64,000 bases of DNA from Hymenobacter sp. BRD128 (lineage in GTDB: Bacteria > Bacteroidota > Bacteroidia > Cytophagales > Hymenobacteraceae), in NCBI RefSeq assembly GCF_013256625.1, contig NZ_CP053908.1, forward strand, positions 620,001 through 684,000, given 5' to 3'. Shown in pieces: positions 50,259-59,200 of this stretch. The notes under the pieces are model-generated. The model was not told the origin of the DNA and did not search any database. It saw only the letters and a list, made by a program, of their open reading frames with translations. Positions within the stretch are counted from its first letter, which is position 1. Every line of letters begins with the position of its first letter. Position numbers and translations under genes: made by a program.

Positions 50259-51290
50259 ATGAAAAAGCTGTCTTTACTCGCGGGCGCGGTGCTCGCCTTA
50301 TTAGTGCTCCCGGCCCGGGCCCAAAGCGGCGCGGCGCTGCTGCAAAAAGCGGAGGCGCTGGACCGCGCCAACCAGTTTGAGGCCGCCCAGACGGCTTACA
50401 ACCAGGCTAGCCGCGCCTTCGCCAAGGCCGGCGACCTCAACGGCCAGCAAAAAGCCCTGGGCGAGCTCGCCGCGCTGGATGAGCGCCTGGCCGACCAGCT
50501 GCTAAAGTCGGCCGGGGCCCCGCCCGCGCCCGCCCCGGCGGTCCCGGTGCGGGCCGTTGCCCCCGCCCGCGCCGGGGTAGCGGCCCCCGTGCGGCCCGTG
50601 GCCCCGGCGGCGGGCCCGGCCGGCGACGCTACCCAGCCGCTAGCCGGCTCGGTGGCGGGCGGGCGGCCAGTGGGGCTGTTTTTTATGAGTCGCTACCTCA
50701 TGGCGCTGCACTCGCTCGAAAAGGCGACGTACTACTTCACGCCCGGCGGGCAGGTATTTGTAAATCCGACGGGTTTCTCGGCGTCGTCGCTGGCCTCGCT
50801 GCCGGCCGGCCAGCGCGGCAGCTACACCCAGGCCGGCAGCAAGCTAACCGTACGCTGGGCCAGCGGCCAGACCGAGGACAGCGCCGTGGAGCCCCAAGCC
50901 AGCACCTTTGGCTGGAGCATGGGGCTGTTTCTGGCCGTGCGGCCCTTCGCCAGTGCCCAGCAGCTGGTGGGCAGCTTTGAGGGCGGCAACTCGGTGAGCC
51001 TGGGCGGCGGCAGCACGGCCGTGGTGAGCGGCCTCGCCTTCCGGCCCGACGGCACCTACACCCGCACCGGTACTAGTTCCATCAGCACCGGCACCGATGC
51101 CGACGGCACGGCCCACGCCGGGGCGAGCGGCACCTGCACCGGCCGCTGGAGCCTCAATGGCTGGCTGCTCACCCTCACCAGCGCCCAGGGCCAGACCATC
51201 CGCGGCGTGGCCTACCCCATCGAAACCGACGATAAAACCGGACAGCTCACCCGCTTCTACTACGGTAGTATGGCCTATAAGCGCTTGTGA
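50259..51290 (+). CDS. Array paralogue 3: exported, helical repeat plus GGKPVGLFF-family core
   Basis: 343 residues from the ATG at 50259. Signal peptide (LSLLAGAVLALLVLPARAQ, no lipobox Cys), a TPR-like helix pair (ALLQKAEALDRANQFEAAQTAYNQASRAFAKAGD), a Pro/Ala/Val linker (APAPAVPVRAVAPARAG), then the core: SVAGGRPVGLFFMSRYL, TYYFTPGGQVFVNPTGFS, FGWSMGLFLAVRPFASAQQLVGSFEGG, FRPDGTYTRTG, TGRWSLNGWLLTLTSAQGQ, GVAYPIETDDKTGQLTRFYYGSMAYKRL. Function unknown; the helical part may mediate association at the envelope. Confidence 0.7.
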   Translation: MKKLSLLAGAVLALLVLPARAQSGAALLQKAEALDRANQFEAAQTAYNQASRAFAKAGDLNGQQKALGELAALDERLADQLLKSAGAPPAPAPAVPVRAVAPARAGVAAPVRPVAPAAGPAGDATQPLAGSVAGGRPVGLFFMSRYLMALHSLEKATYYFTPGGQVFVNPTGFSASSLASLPAGQRGSYTQAGSKLTVRWASGQTEDSAVEPQASTFGWSMGLFLAVRPFASAQQLVGSFEGGNSVSLGGGSTAVVSGLAFRPDGTYTRTGTSSISTGTDADGTAHAGASGTCTGRWSLNGWLLTLTSAQGQTIRGVAYPIETDDKTGQLTRFYYGSMAYKRL

Positions 51291-51355
51291 GATAAGTGAT
51301 TGTTGCTGCCGGCTCGCTTTATCGCTGAGCTTAAACATTTTCATTTTGTTTTTCT

Positions 51356-52351
51356 ATGCTTAAGCTACTTCGCCTCTCTCCGTTGCAGCGCGCGGGCCTG
51401 CTGCTAGCGGCGCTGCTGGCTAGCCCGGCTGCCCACGCCCAGCTCGCCTACAGCGGCCCGCCCGGCGCTACCCTCATGCAGCAAGCCAAAATGAAGCTTG
51501 CTGCCGGCGACCGCGCTGGCGCGGCCGCCGCCTACCAGCAAGCCTACGCCGCCTACACGAGCGTAGACGACTCGGATGGCATGAAGGCCGCGCTGGCTGG
51601 TAAAGCAGCGGTGAGCGGCAGGGTCGCGGGCCTAGCGGCGCTGCGGCCGGCGGTGGGGGCGGCGCGCCCGGCCGCCCCGGTGGCGGCGCCTCCGGCCGGC
51701 CCGGCCCCGGTGGCGGGGCGCTTGGTGGGCGGCAAGCCGGTGGGGCTGTTTTTTGGGACAAAAACGGTCTTGGGGCACTTTATTACCATGACGTATTACT
51801 TTGGTCCTGATGGTGTTGCCTACGAAAATCCGCCCGGCCTGAGCGTAGCCGCGCTGGCCGCCACACCCGCCAGGTCGAAGGGCCCCTACTCGGTGTCGGG
51901 TAAGACGCTCAGCATTGCCTGGCCCGGCGACCGCAAGGCGGAAACAGCCGCGATGAACTCACTGACCAACGGTTTCAGCTGGAGCCTGGGTAGCATCTTC
52001 TCGGCTGTGGGGCCCTTCCAGAGCCCTAGCCAGCTAGTGGGCACCTTCGAGGGCGGCACCTCCACGTTTGCCACGGCCGTGGGGCAGGCCGTGGTGTCGA
52101 GCACGCTCACTTTTCGGGCCGACGGTACCTACCAGGGCAGCGGCGTAGCCACCGTGACCACGGCTACGGCCGGTAGCGTGGCCGAAACCGGGGGCACGTC
52201 GCAGCAAGCGGGCCACTGGAGCCTCAGCGGCTGGTACCTCACCCTGACCGATGCCCAGGGCCGCACCACCCGCGGCATTGCCTACCCGGTGGGCACCGGC
52301 AGCCAGGTGACGCTTTTCAACTACAACGGCATGGCCTACCAGCGTCAGTAG
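51356..52351 (+). CDS. Array paralogue 4: exported, helical repeat plus GGKPVGLFF-family core
   Basis: 331 residues. Signal peptide (GLLLAALLASPAAHAQ), a TPR-like helix pair (TLMQQAKMKLAAGDRAGAAAAYQQAYAAYTSVDD), a Pro/Ala linker, and the core: VAGRLVGGKPVGLFFGTKTV, YYFGPDGVAYENPPGLS, GPYSVSGKTLSIAWPGD, FSWSLGSIFSAVGPFQSPSQLVGTFEGG, FRADGTYQGSG, QQAGHWSLSGWYLTLTDAQG, IAYPVGTGSQVTLFNYNGMAYQRQ. It keeps the N-terminus of the paralogue 3 type but has a C-terminal half nearly identical to paralogue 1, so the array shows mosaic exchange. Confidence 0.7.
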   Translation: MLKLLRLSPLQRAGLLLAALLASPAAHAQLAYSGPPGATLMQQAKMKLAAGDRAGAAAAYQQAYAAYTSVDDSDGMKAALAGKAAVSGRVAGLAALRPAVGAARPAAPVAAPPAGPAPVAGRLVGGKPVGLFFGTKTVLGHFITMTYYFGPDGVAYENPPGLSVAALAATPARSKGPYSVSGKTLSIAWPGDRKAETAAMNSLTNGFSWSLGSIFSAVGPFQSPSQLVGTFEGGTSTFATAVGQAVVSSTLTFRADGTYQGSGVATVTTATAGSVAETGGTSQQAGHWSLSGWYLTLTDAQGRTTRGIAYPVGTGSQVTLFNYNGMAYQRQ

Positions 52352-52400
52352 CTCGCGGCCGGAGTTTTTCCGAAATGCATCCTCACCTTAACGAAGCGCC

Positions 52401-53131
52401 ATGAGAACTACTTTTCTGCGAAACCGGTCGGTTCTGCGTGCCGGCTGGGTTTGGGGGCTGGTCCTGAGCCTGGGGGCCTGCTCGTGGGGCGGCGATAACC
52501 CGACGGTGGCGGGCCACCTGGCGGGCGGCAAGCCGGTGGGGCTGTTTTTGGTGACGACGAAGCCGGGCACCACGGCGCGCTACTATTTCAGCCCCACGGG
52601 CGTAGCCTACAAAAACCCCTGGGGCCTGAGCAAGGCCGCGCTGGATACTACCTCCCAGCGCCGTGGTAGCTACCGCGTAGCGGGCAACACGCTCAGCATC
52701 GACTGGCTTATCAGCCCCCCAACTACTTCGATGTTAAAACCGGCGACATGAGCCTGCGCCCCGATGGCTTCAGCTGGGGGCCGCACCGCCTGGTTTCGGC
52801 CGCGGGGCCGTTTAGCAGCCCCAGCCAGCTGGTGGGTGCCTTTGTGGGCAACGACTCTAGCTACGCGCTGGAAACGTACCGGCAGGTAGTATACCGGGCG
52901 CTTACCATCCGGGCCGACAGCACCTACGTGGGCGGCTGCCTGGATGCCGGGGCCACCGCCGCGGCCAGGCGCAGCTCGGCCCCGGCCGGCTACTGGCACC
53001 TGAGCGGCTGGTACCTGACGCTTATCGATGCCCAGGGCCATGCTACCCGCGACTTCGCCTACCCCGTGAGTAGCCGCGCGGGCCAAGTGACGCGCTTCAT
53101 TTTCAACGGCATGGCCTACGCGCGCCAATAA
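52401..53131 (+). pseudogene. Array paralogue 5: lipoprotein split by a 1-nt deletion
   Basis: The ATG at 52401 begins a lipoprotein signal (VWGLVLSLGACSWGG) and reads VAGHLAGGKPVGLFLVTTKPG ... YRVAGNTLSIDW, then goes off-frame (LISPPTTSMLKPAT) to a stop at 52751. The correct continuation is one frame away: AYQPPNYFDVKTGDMSLRPDGFSWG ... FSSPSQLVGAFVG ... GYWHLSGWYLTLIDAQGHATRDFAYPV to 53131. Adding a G after GACTGG (about 52705) joins them exactly. The second half lacks a signal on its own. Confidence 0.65.
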
Positions 53132-53164
53132 GGGTGGCTAGCCTGTGCCCACCCTCCTTTCCTT

Positions 53165-53413
53165 ATGCCAACCTCGCCCAAGCCGCCGCCGCACTGGATT
53201 TTTCGGCTGTTCCGCACCCTGGCGTTGCTGGCCCTGGTGGCGGCGGGCTTCGCAACAGCGGGCATCGGCTTGCTGAGCTGGGGCTTCTATAACGCGGGCC
53301 AGGACCATCGGCGCGAAATGGAAGCCCAGCGGCAGCAGGAAAGCTTCCCCGAGCTACTGACACCACCCAGCGCCCTGCGCCGCCGCGGCCTACCCCTTAA
53401 AAAACGCCCCAAC
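53165..53413 (+). CDS. Small single-pass membrane protein after paralogue 5
   Basis: The ATG at 53165 begins a protein like that at 48721: a helix (LALLALVAAGFATAGIGLLSWGFYNA) and a charged tail (DHRREMEAQRQQESFPELL). The frame stays open to 53581 through the paralogue 6 remnant, giving an implausible Pro/Arg-rich end. A one-base change in the GCGCCCTGCGCC stretch would give a short end (APPRPTP, stop at about 53400) like that of its relative. The end given here is approximate. Confidence 0.45.
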
Positions 53414-53414
53414 T

Positions 53415-53667
53415 ATGCAAAAGCTTTCCCTGTCTCTGCTGCTAGCTGGCCGCCGCGCCCGGCCCGGCCCACACCCAAGCCGGCGCCGCGCTGCTGCAAA
53501 AACCCGCCGCCCTGGAGAAAGCCGGCAACCGGCGCGCCGCCAACGCGGCCTACAGCCAGGCCAACGCGGCCTTCGGCGTAGCCTTTCCCGTCGAAACCGA
53601 GGCCAGAACCAGCCAGGTAGCGCGCTTTTGCTTCAGTAATGTACTTTATATAGAGAGTATAAATTAA
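53415..53667 (+). pseudogene. Array paralogue 6: internally deleted remnant
   Basis: From the ATG at 53415 the sequence reads MQKLSLSLLLA, like the paralogue 3 start. One frame over, the remainder reads HTQAGAALLQKPAALEKAGNRRAANAAYSQANAAF, the helical N-terminal region, and then passes directly into GVAFPVETEARTSQVARFCF, the paralogue 3 C-terminus (GVAYPIETDDKTGQLTRFYY), ending at TAA 53667. About 240 core residues are missing and there is a frameshift after the signal peptide. A clear deletion relic that marks the array end. Confidence 0.65.
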
Positions 53668-53727
53668 AAGAAAATACTTGGTTTTCGCTCTTTCAACCAC
53701 CCTTTCGCTTCTTTTTTATTCACGGCT

Positions 53728-54552
53728 ATGAATGACTTTGCTTCTTCTCCCTTTGCCTCGGCTGCGTCTGCTAGCCCTACCACCGAAGCCTTTGCCGTGC
53801 GCATCGGCCACATCTGGCTCATGGTGCTGGCCCTTACGGCCGGCCTGGTCATTGGCTTACTGAGCGTATTTGCGGGGGCTAGCGCGCTGGGCTTGCTGCT
53901 GGCGCTGGGCCTGCTGGCCACGGGCTACTGGGCCTGGCGGCGCGGCTACCAGGCGGTGCAGCTGGTGCTCACGCCCGAGTGCCTGCGCGTGCTGCCTCCG
54001 GCGCCCGGCGCCCCGGTCGAGGATATTCCACTGAGCCGGATTGCCAATTACCTGCGGCCCCGGGAGGCCTACTATCAGATACTGGAACTGCAACTACACG
54101 GTGGGGGCCGGCGGCGTTTCGGTAAGCGAATGCGCAAGCCTGCCGCCGGCCTCCTGACCCTGGACGACTGGACCGAGGCCCTGGTGACCCGCCTGGAGCA
54201 GGCCCGGCCCGTGGCGGCCGCGCCGGATGCGGCAGCTGCGCCAGTGGCCAGCGGCCTGGTGGCCGAGCGACCCCGCATTTTCGCGCGCACCACCTTTGGC
54301 AAAATCCTGGCTGGCCTGGCCGGGGTGTGGCTGGTGCTGGTGGGCCTGGCGGCGCTGGGCGGCGCGCACCTGGCGGCTGGCATCTTCCTGGCCCCGATTA
54401 TGTATTTGGGCTATTATTTTCGGGCGCGCGGGGTGCTCAAGGTGACTACCTATGCCTACACCGGCGCAAATGCTCGGCGCGACCGGGAATTGCAGAATGA
54501 GCTGGACGACACGCGCGAGCGCACGTTCGATGAGCTGAATAGGTTTTCGTAG
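53728..54552 (+). CDS. Membrane protein of unknown function, two hydrophobic modules
   Basis: 274 residues. Two adjacent N-terminal membrane helices (IWLMVLALTAGLVIGLLSVFAG, ALGLLLALGLLATGYWAW) precede a PH-like cytoplasmic beta region (AVQLVLTPECLRVLPPAPGAPVEDIPLSRIANYLRP, YYQILELQLHGGGRRRFGKRM). A second hydrophobic pair (ILAGLAGVWLVLVGLAALGG, HLAAGIFLAPIMYLGYYF) and a charged C-terminus (RRDRELQNELDDTRERTFDEL) follow. I do not recognise the family. An AT-rich promoter-like stretch precedes it. Confidence 0.55.
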   Translation: MNDFASSPFASAASASPTTEAFAVRIGHIWLMVLALTAGLVIGLLSVFAGASALGLLLALGLLATGYWAWRRGYQAVQLVLTPECLRVLPPAPGAPVEDIPLSRIANYLRPREAYYQILELQLHGGGRRRFGKRMRKPAAGLLTLDDWTEALVTRLEQARPVAAAPDAAAAPVASGLVAERPRIFARTTFGKILAGLAGVWLVLVGLAALGGAHLAAGIFLAPIMYLGYYFRARGVLKVTTYAYTGANARRDRELQNELDDTRERTFDELNRFS

Positions 54553-54578
54553 CGGCCCCGCTACGCCTGCCGGCGGCG

Positions 54579-55028
54579 CTAGTGCCCGCGTGGTTTGCCC
54601 GGCCCAGCGGGCGCCAGCGGCGCGGTAGCCACCAGCTCATACACGCCCTTGTTGCCGGTAGGGTAGCCCAGGATGGTGATGCTGAGGCGGCGCGTGCGGG
54701 CATCGTAGCGGTAGGTGCCGCGCTGCACATCCGAGCCCTTGAGGTCGGTGAAGCGAAATACGATGCTGTCGCCCTTGGTGGTGAAGCGGCCGTGCTGGGT
54801 GAAGAAGCGCGGGCCGCTGTCGCCCAGCAGCAAACTCAGGCGCTTGTCGTAGGTGCCGTCGGCGCGCAGGGCCAGCGTGCCGCCCACGCCCGGCACCTGG
54901 GTTGGCGGCTCGCCGGTGGTGAGGTCATACACGGTATAGCCCGTGTAGGTGTAGGTAGTGTAAAAAGCGGCCGGTGGGCCAGGGGCGGGGGCCGCCAGCA
55001 GCGTGGCCGCCAGCAGGTAGCGAGTCAT
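54579..55028 (-). CDS. Small exported beta-rich (lipocalin-like) protein
   Basis: 149 residues from the ATG at 55028, with a weak signal peptide (YLLAATLLAAPAPGPPAA). The body is all-beta: GGTLALRADGTYDKRLSLLLGD, QHGRFTTKGDSIVFRF, GTYRYDARTRRLSITI. The DGTY ... G.F...GD.I.F pattern is like small lipocalin-type domains and only generally like the array proteins. Function unknown. Confidence 0.5.
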   Translation of the reverse strand: MTRYLLAATLLAAPAPGPPAAFYTTYTYTGYTVYDLTTGEPPTQVPGVGGTLALRADGTYDKRLSLLLGDSGPRFFTQHGRFTTKGDSIVFRFTDLKGSDVQRGTYRYDARTRRLSITILGYPTGNKGVYELVATAPLAPAGPGKPRGH

Positions 55029-55056
55029 AAAAAGCAGGTGAGGCAAACGACAAAAA

Positions 55057-55101
55057 CGGGGCTAGCGGGCCAGCGGAGTCTCCGCCGGCCCGCTAGCCCC
55101 G
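55057..55101 (-). terminator. Rho-independent terminator of the MBL-fold gene
   Basis: 21-bp stem (55057-55077 with 55081-55101) with one mismatch and a 3-nt loop; on the minus strand it is followed by TTTTTGTCG. It contains GCTAGC in both arms. Confidence 0.8.
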
Positions 55102-55123
55102 CTGTCAAAAATAGCGCCGGGGG

Positions 55124-56089
55124 CTAGGCTGGGTAGCGTGTAGCGTTGCCTGGCTGGTATTTTTTGCTTAGCTTAGGCTGCTTACGGCGTCCACCCACCA
55201 GCAGCCAGGCCGCGCCGGCTAGCAGCAGGCTCACGCCAATGGCGGCTGCCTGCCTGGGTAGCTTGTCCTCGGCGGGCGGCGGCAGGTGCTCGACGCCGCT
55301 GGCGTCGGTGCGGGCCGGCTCGTGCAGGTAGCGGCCCTGTTTGGGCAGGTGGTAGTTGTCGGCCAGGTGGCGCAGGCCGGCGGTGGCGGCGGGGCCGGTC
55401 ATCACCGGGCCGTGGCCGCAGCCAATGGCCAGAGGCTCCAGGCCGGCTAGCAGCTGCACCGACTGAAAGCACTTGTCCCAGTCGTAGTTGAAGGGCGCGC
55501 CGGCCACGCTGATTTTCGGAATGCCCAGCAGCACAGCCGGCACCGACTCGTGGTCGGTGGTAGCAAACGCATCGGCCCCGATGAGCGTGCGGTCGGCCTC
55601 GCGGAAGAAGGCGATTTGGCCCGGCGCGTGGCCCGGCACGTGCAGCCAGCGCCACTGCACCAGGTGCGGCGGGTGCTCATCGTCGAGCGGCAGGGCTTCG
55701 GCCACGTCTTCTAAATTAGGTAATTGGGTCGGAAAAAACCGGCTCATAAAGGCCAGCGAGCCGCCCACGGTAGGGTCGCGCGGCGGGTACAGCGCCTTGC
55801 CCGTGAGGTAGGGCAGCTCCAGCGGGTGCGCGATGACGGGTACTTTCCAGTGCTCGGCCAGCTCCTTGGCCGAGCCCAGGTGGTCGAGGTGGCCGTGGGT
55901 GAGAATAATGGCTTCGGGGTGGGTGCCGGGATAGAAGAGTGTATCGGCCGCCGCGATAATCTCTTTTTCCGAGCCGGGCAGGCCAGTGTCGATGAGTACC
56001 CACTCGCCGGGGGTGCCGGTTTCGACAAAATACACATTCACAAAGCGCTTGATGCGCAGCTGGTGCACGCCAGCAGCAACCTGGTCCAT
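55124..56089 (-). CDS. MBL-fold metallo-hydrolase with C-terminal membrane anchor
   Basis: 321 residues from the ATG at 56089 (MDQVAAGVHQLRIKRFVNVYFVET); the region upstream in frame is not protein-like. Metal ligands are complete: THGHLDHLG, WLHVPGHAPGQI, IGADAFATTDH and CGHGPV. A hydrophobic helix near the end (AAIGVSLLLAGAAWLLVGG) and a basic tail anchor it in the membrane. Substrate unknown; similar proteins include lactonase-like and glyoxalase-like hydrolases. Confidence 0.85.
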   Translation of the reverse strand: MDQVAAGVHQLRIKRFVNVYFVETGTPGEWVLIDTGLPGSEKEIIAAADTLFYPGTHPEAIILTHGHLDHLGSAKELAEHWKVPVIAHPLELPYLTGKALYPPRDPTVGGSLAFMSRFFPTQLPNLEDVAEALPLDDEHPPHLVQWRWLHVPGHAPGQIAFFREADRTLIGADAFATTDHESVPAVLLGIPKISVAGAPFNYDWDKCFQSVQLLAGLEPLAIGCGHGPVMTGPAATAGLRHLADNYHLPKQGRYLHEPARTDASGVEHLPPPAEDKLPRQAAAIGVSLLLAGAAWLLVGGRRKQPKLSKKYQPGNATRYPA

Positions 56090-56217
56090 AAACAGAAGGC
56101 CAATAGTGAGGAAAAAGAAGTAGCTCCGGCATACGCAAAAATGCCCGCCGGGGGCTAGCCGACCTACCAAAAAATGGCTTGAAAAAAAGCATAGCGAGCG
56201 AAGGCTTAGGATGGAGG

Positions 56218-56225
56218 TATATTTG
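56218..56225 (+). promoter_or_regulatory. Candidate -7 box TATATTTG for the SBBP/T9SS gene
   Basis: Exact TANNTTTG match, 33 nt before the ATG at 56259, in an AT-rich patch. Confidence 0.5.
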
Positions 56226-56258
56226 AGAGTGATTCTGCGCCTTTTCTGCAAAAAATAG

Positions 56259-59200
56259 ATGAAAACACTCTTTACCCTGCTATTCTGCTTGCTGGTGCAG
56301 GCGGGGGCCGCCCGGCCGCCGGCCCACCCCGCCGCGCCGCCCGACCTGGAGTTTATCGAAAACAAAGGCCAGCTGCCGGCGCCGGTGCGCTACACGGCCG
56401 CCCTGGTGGGCGGCGGGCAGCTCTTTGCCGAGCGCGATGGCCTGCGGCTAGCCCTGCTCGAAGATGGGGCGCTGGCCCGCGCCTCGGGCCACCCCACCGG
56501 TTCGGCCGCCTCGCTGCCCACGGCCGACTACGCCATTCGGGGCCACGCCTTCGACCTGCGCTTTGCCGGTGCCTCGCCGGCCACGCACCTGCTGGCTACC
56601 AGCCCCACGGCCGAGCACCGCAACTATTTGCGGGGCAACGACCCGGCCCGCTGGGCCACCGACGTGCGCAGCTACCACGAGCTGCGCTATGCCGAGCTGT
56701 GGCCCGGCGTGGCGGCGCGCTTCTACGAAAATGAGCAGGAGCACCTCGAATACGACTTTACCGTGGCACCGGGGGCTAGCCCGGCCGCCATTGGCCTGCG
56801 CCACGCCGGCGCCCCGGTAACGCTCGATGCCGTGGGCAACTTGCAGATAGCCACCACCGTGGGCGTGGTGCGTGAGCTGGCGCCGCAGGCCTGGCAGCTC
56901 GATGCCGGAGGCGGCCGCCAGCCCGTGGCCTGCCGCTACCGGCTCGACGACGATGGCACGGTGCGCTTCGAGCTGGGCCGCTACGACCCGGCCCGGCCGC
57001 TCACCATCGACCCCACGCTGGTCTTTGCCACCTACACCGGCTCGACCTACACCAACTGGGGCTGCACCGCCACCTACGACGCCCAGGGCAACCTCTACTC
57101 GGGCGGCATCGTGTTTGGCCAGGGCTACCCGGTGAGTCCCGGCGCGTTCCAAACCAACTTTAAGGGCAACATCGACATGGGGCTCATCAAGTACGACGTG
57201 ACCAAGTCGGGCCCCGCCGCCCGCGCCTGGGCCACCTACGTGGGCGGCACCGCCGCCGAATACCCGCACAGCATGGTGGTAAACAGCCAGGGGGAGCTGC
57301 TGGTGCTGGGCTCGACGGGCTCCAATGACTTTCCGATTACGGCCCCGGCCGTGCAGAGCATGTTCAGGGGCGGCTCTACCGGCGACCCGTTTCTGAATAG
57401 GGGCGCCGACATTGTGGTATTTCGCCTTGCGGCCTCGGGGGCGGCCCTCAAGGGCAGTACCTACCTGGGCGGCACCGGCAACGACGGCCTGCTGCCCTTG
57501 CAGATGTATTCGAACGCGACGCAGCTGGTGCACAATTTTGGCGACTCGTTTCGGGGTGATATTGTGGTGGACGCGGCTGATAACGTGTATATTGCCTCGT
57601 GCACGAGCTCCGCTGACTTTCTGCCCGCCGGCACCCCGGCCAGCTTTCAGCGCAGCTACCGGGGTGGCACCTCCGATGGCGTGGTGTGCAAGCTCACCAG
57701 CGACTTGTCGGCCCTGCTGTGGGGTGGCTACCTGGGCGGCAGTGCTTCGGATGGGGCCTACTCGCTGCAAATCGAACCCGCTTCGGGCGACGTGTACGTG
57801 GCGGGCGGCACGCTCAGCCCCGACCTGCCCGCCACCGCCGGCGCCCTCAAGACCACCCTGGCCGGCAACGTGGATGGCTACGTGGCGCGCATCGCGGCCA
57901 ATGGCAGCAGCATTATGCGCACTACTTACTTGGGTACCAGCGCCTACGACCAAGCGTATTTTGTGCAGCTCGGCACCGATGGCGGGGTGTACGTGCTCGG
58001 CCAAACGCTGGGCACGTACCCCGTTACGCCGGGCCTGTATACTACGCCGGGCGGCCGCCAGTTCATTCATAAGCTCGACGCTAACCTGAGTACTACCCAG
58101 CTGGCCACGGTATTTGGCAGCGGACGTACCACGGTAGATATTTCGCCCACCGCTTTTCTGGTGGACCACTGCGACCGGGTGTTTGTGTGCGGCTGGGGCG
58201 GCGGCGCCAATCAGCTCTACGGCTACCCTAGCGCCAACTACCTGAGTGCCAACAATGGCAGTAGCACCAAGGGCCTGCCCATCACGCCCTACGCCGTGCA
58301 ATCGACAACCGACGGGTCGGACTTCTACCTGGCGCAGTTTGGGGCCGGCCTCACCAACCTGGGCTACGCCACCTACTTTGGCGGCTACTACGATACCCCC
58401 AGCTGGGGCGAGCACGTCGATGGCGGCACCTCGCGCTTCGACCCGCGCGGGGTGGTGTACCAGGCCGTATGCACCTGCGGGGCCAGCGCCAGCTTTCCCA
58501 TTCCGCCGGGCGCCAACTACTATTCGGCCACCAGCGGCACGAGCAACAACTGCAACAACGCGGCCTTCGTGCTCAACTTCCGGCCCGACGTGGCCGACGT
58601 AGGCCCGCCCCAAACGGTGTGCGCCAATAATGCCTCGCCCCTGGAAGGCACCCCGAGCGGCGGGGTGTGGGCGGGCCCCGGCGTGAGTGGCTCGGTGGCC
58701 ACGGGCTATGTCTTTACGCCGCCTAGCCTGGGCACCTACCAGCTCACCTACACGGTGGCTACCGGGCTGTGCAGCAGCACGGCCACCCGCCAGGTGACGG
58801 CCGTGGCGGCGGCTTCGGTCACTATTGCGACGGTGCTGCCCTCGGCCTACTGCGCGGCCGATGGCGCCCCGCTGCCCACTACGCCGCTGGTGGGCTCGCC
58901 GACGGGCGGCACGTTTAGCGGACCGGGCGTGATGACCAGCGGCAGCAGCCAGTATTTTGACCCCAACAAAGTGAGCGGGGTCGCCGACCTCACGTACACT
59001 TACTCCGTGGGCTGCACGGTGCAGCTAAAACGCCGGGTAGAGGTAGTGCGGGCCACGGCCGGCGCCCCCCAAACGCTGTGTATTAATGCCTCGCCCATCG
59101 GCTTGGTGGGCACGCCCGCTGGCGGCGTGTGGTCGGGGCCAGGCGTGACGGGCACCCTGGCGGGGGGCTTCTTCTTCGACCCGGCCAGCGTGCCGCCGGG

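Noticed and set aside
49276..52716. Programmed ribosomal frameshifting in paralogues 2 and 5
   Set aside because: The sites lack a shared slippery heptamer or downstream structure, and intact paralogues have no such site. Single-base deletion is simpler.
56448..58613. 721-codon open frame on the minus strand
   Set aside because: It lies wholly antisense to the well-supported SBBP/T9SS gene; low complexity Gly/Val/Ala/Arg sequence without domains.
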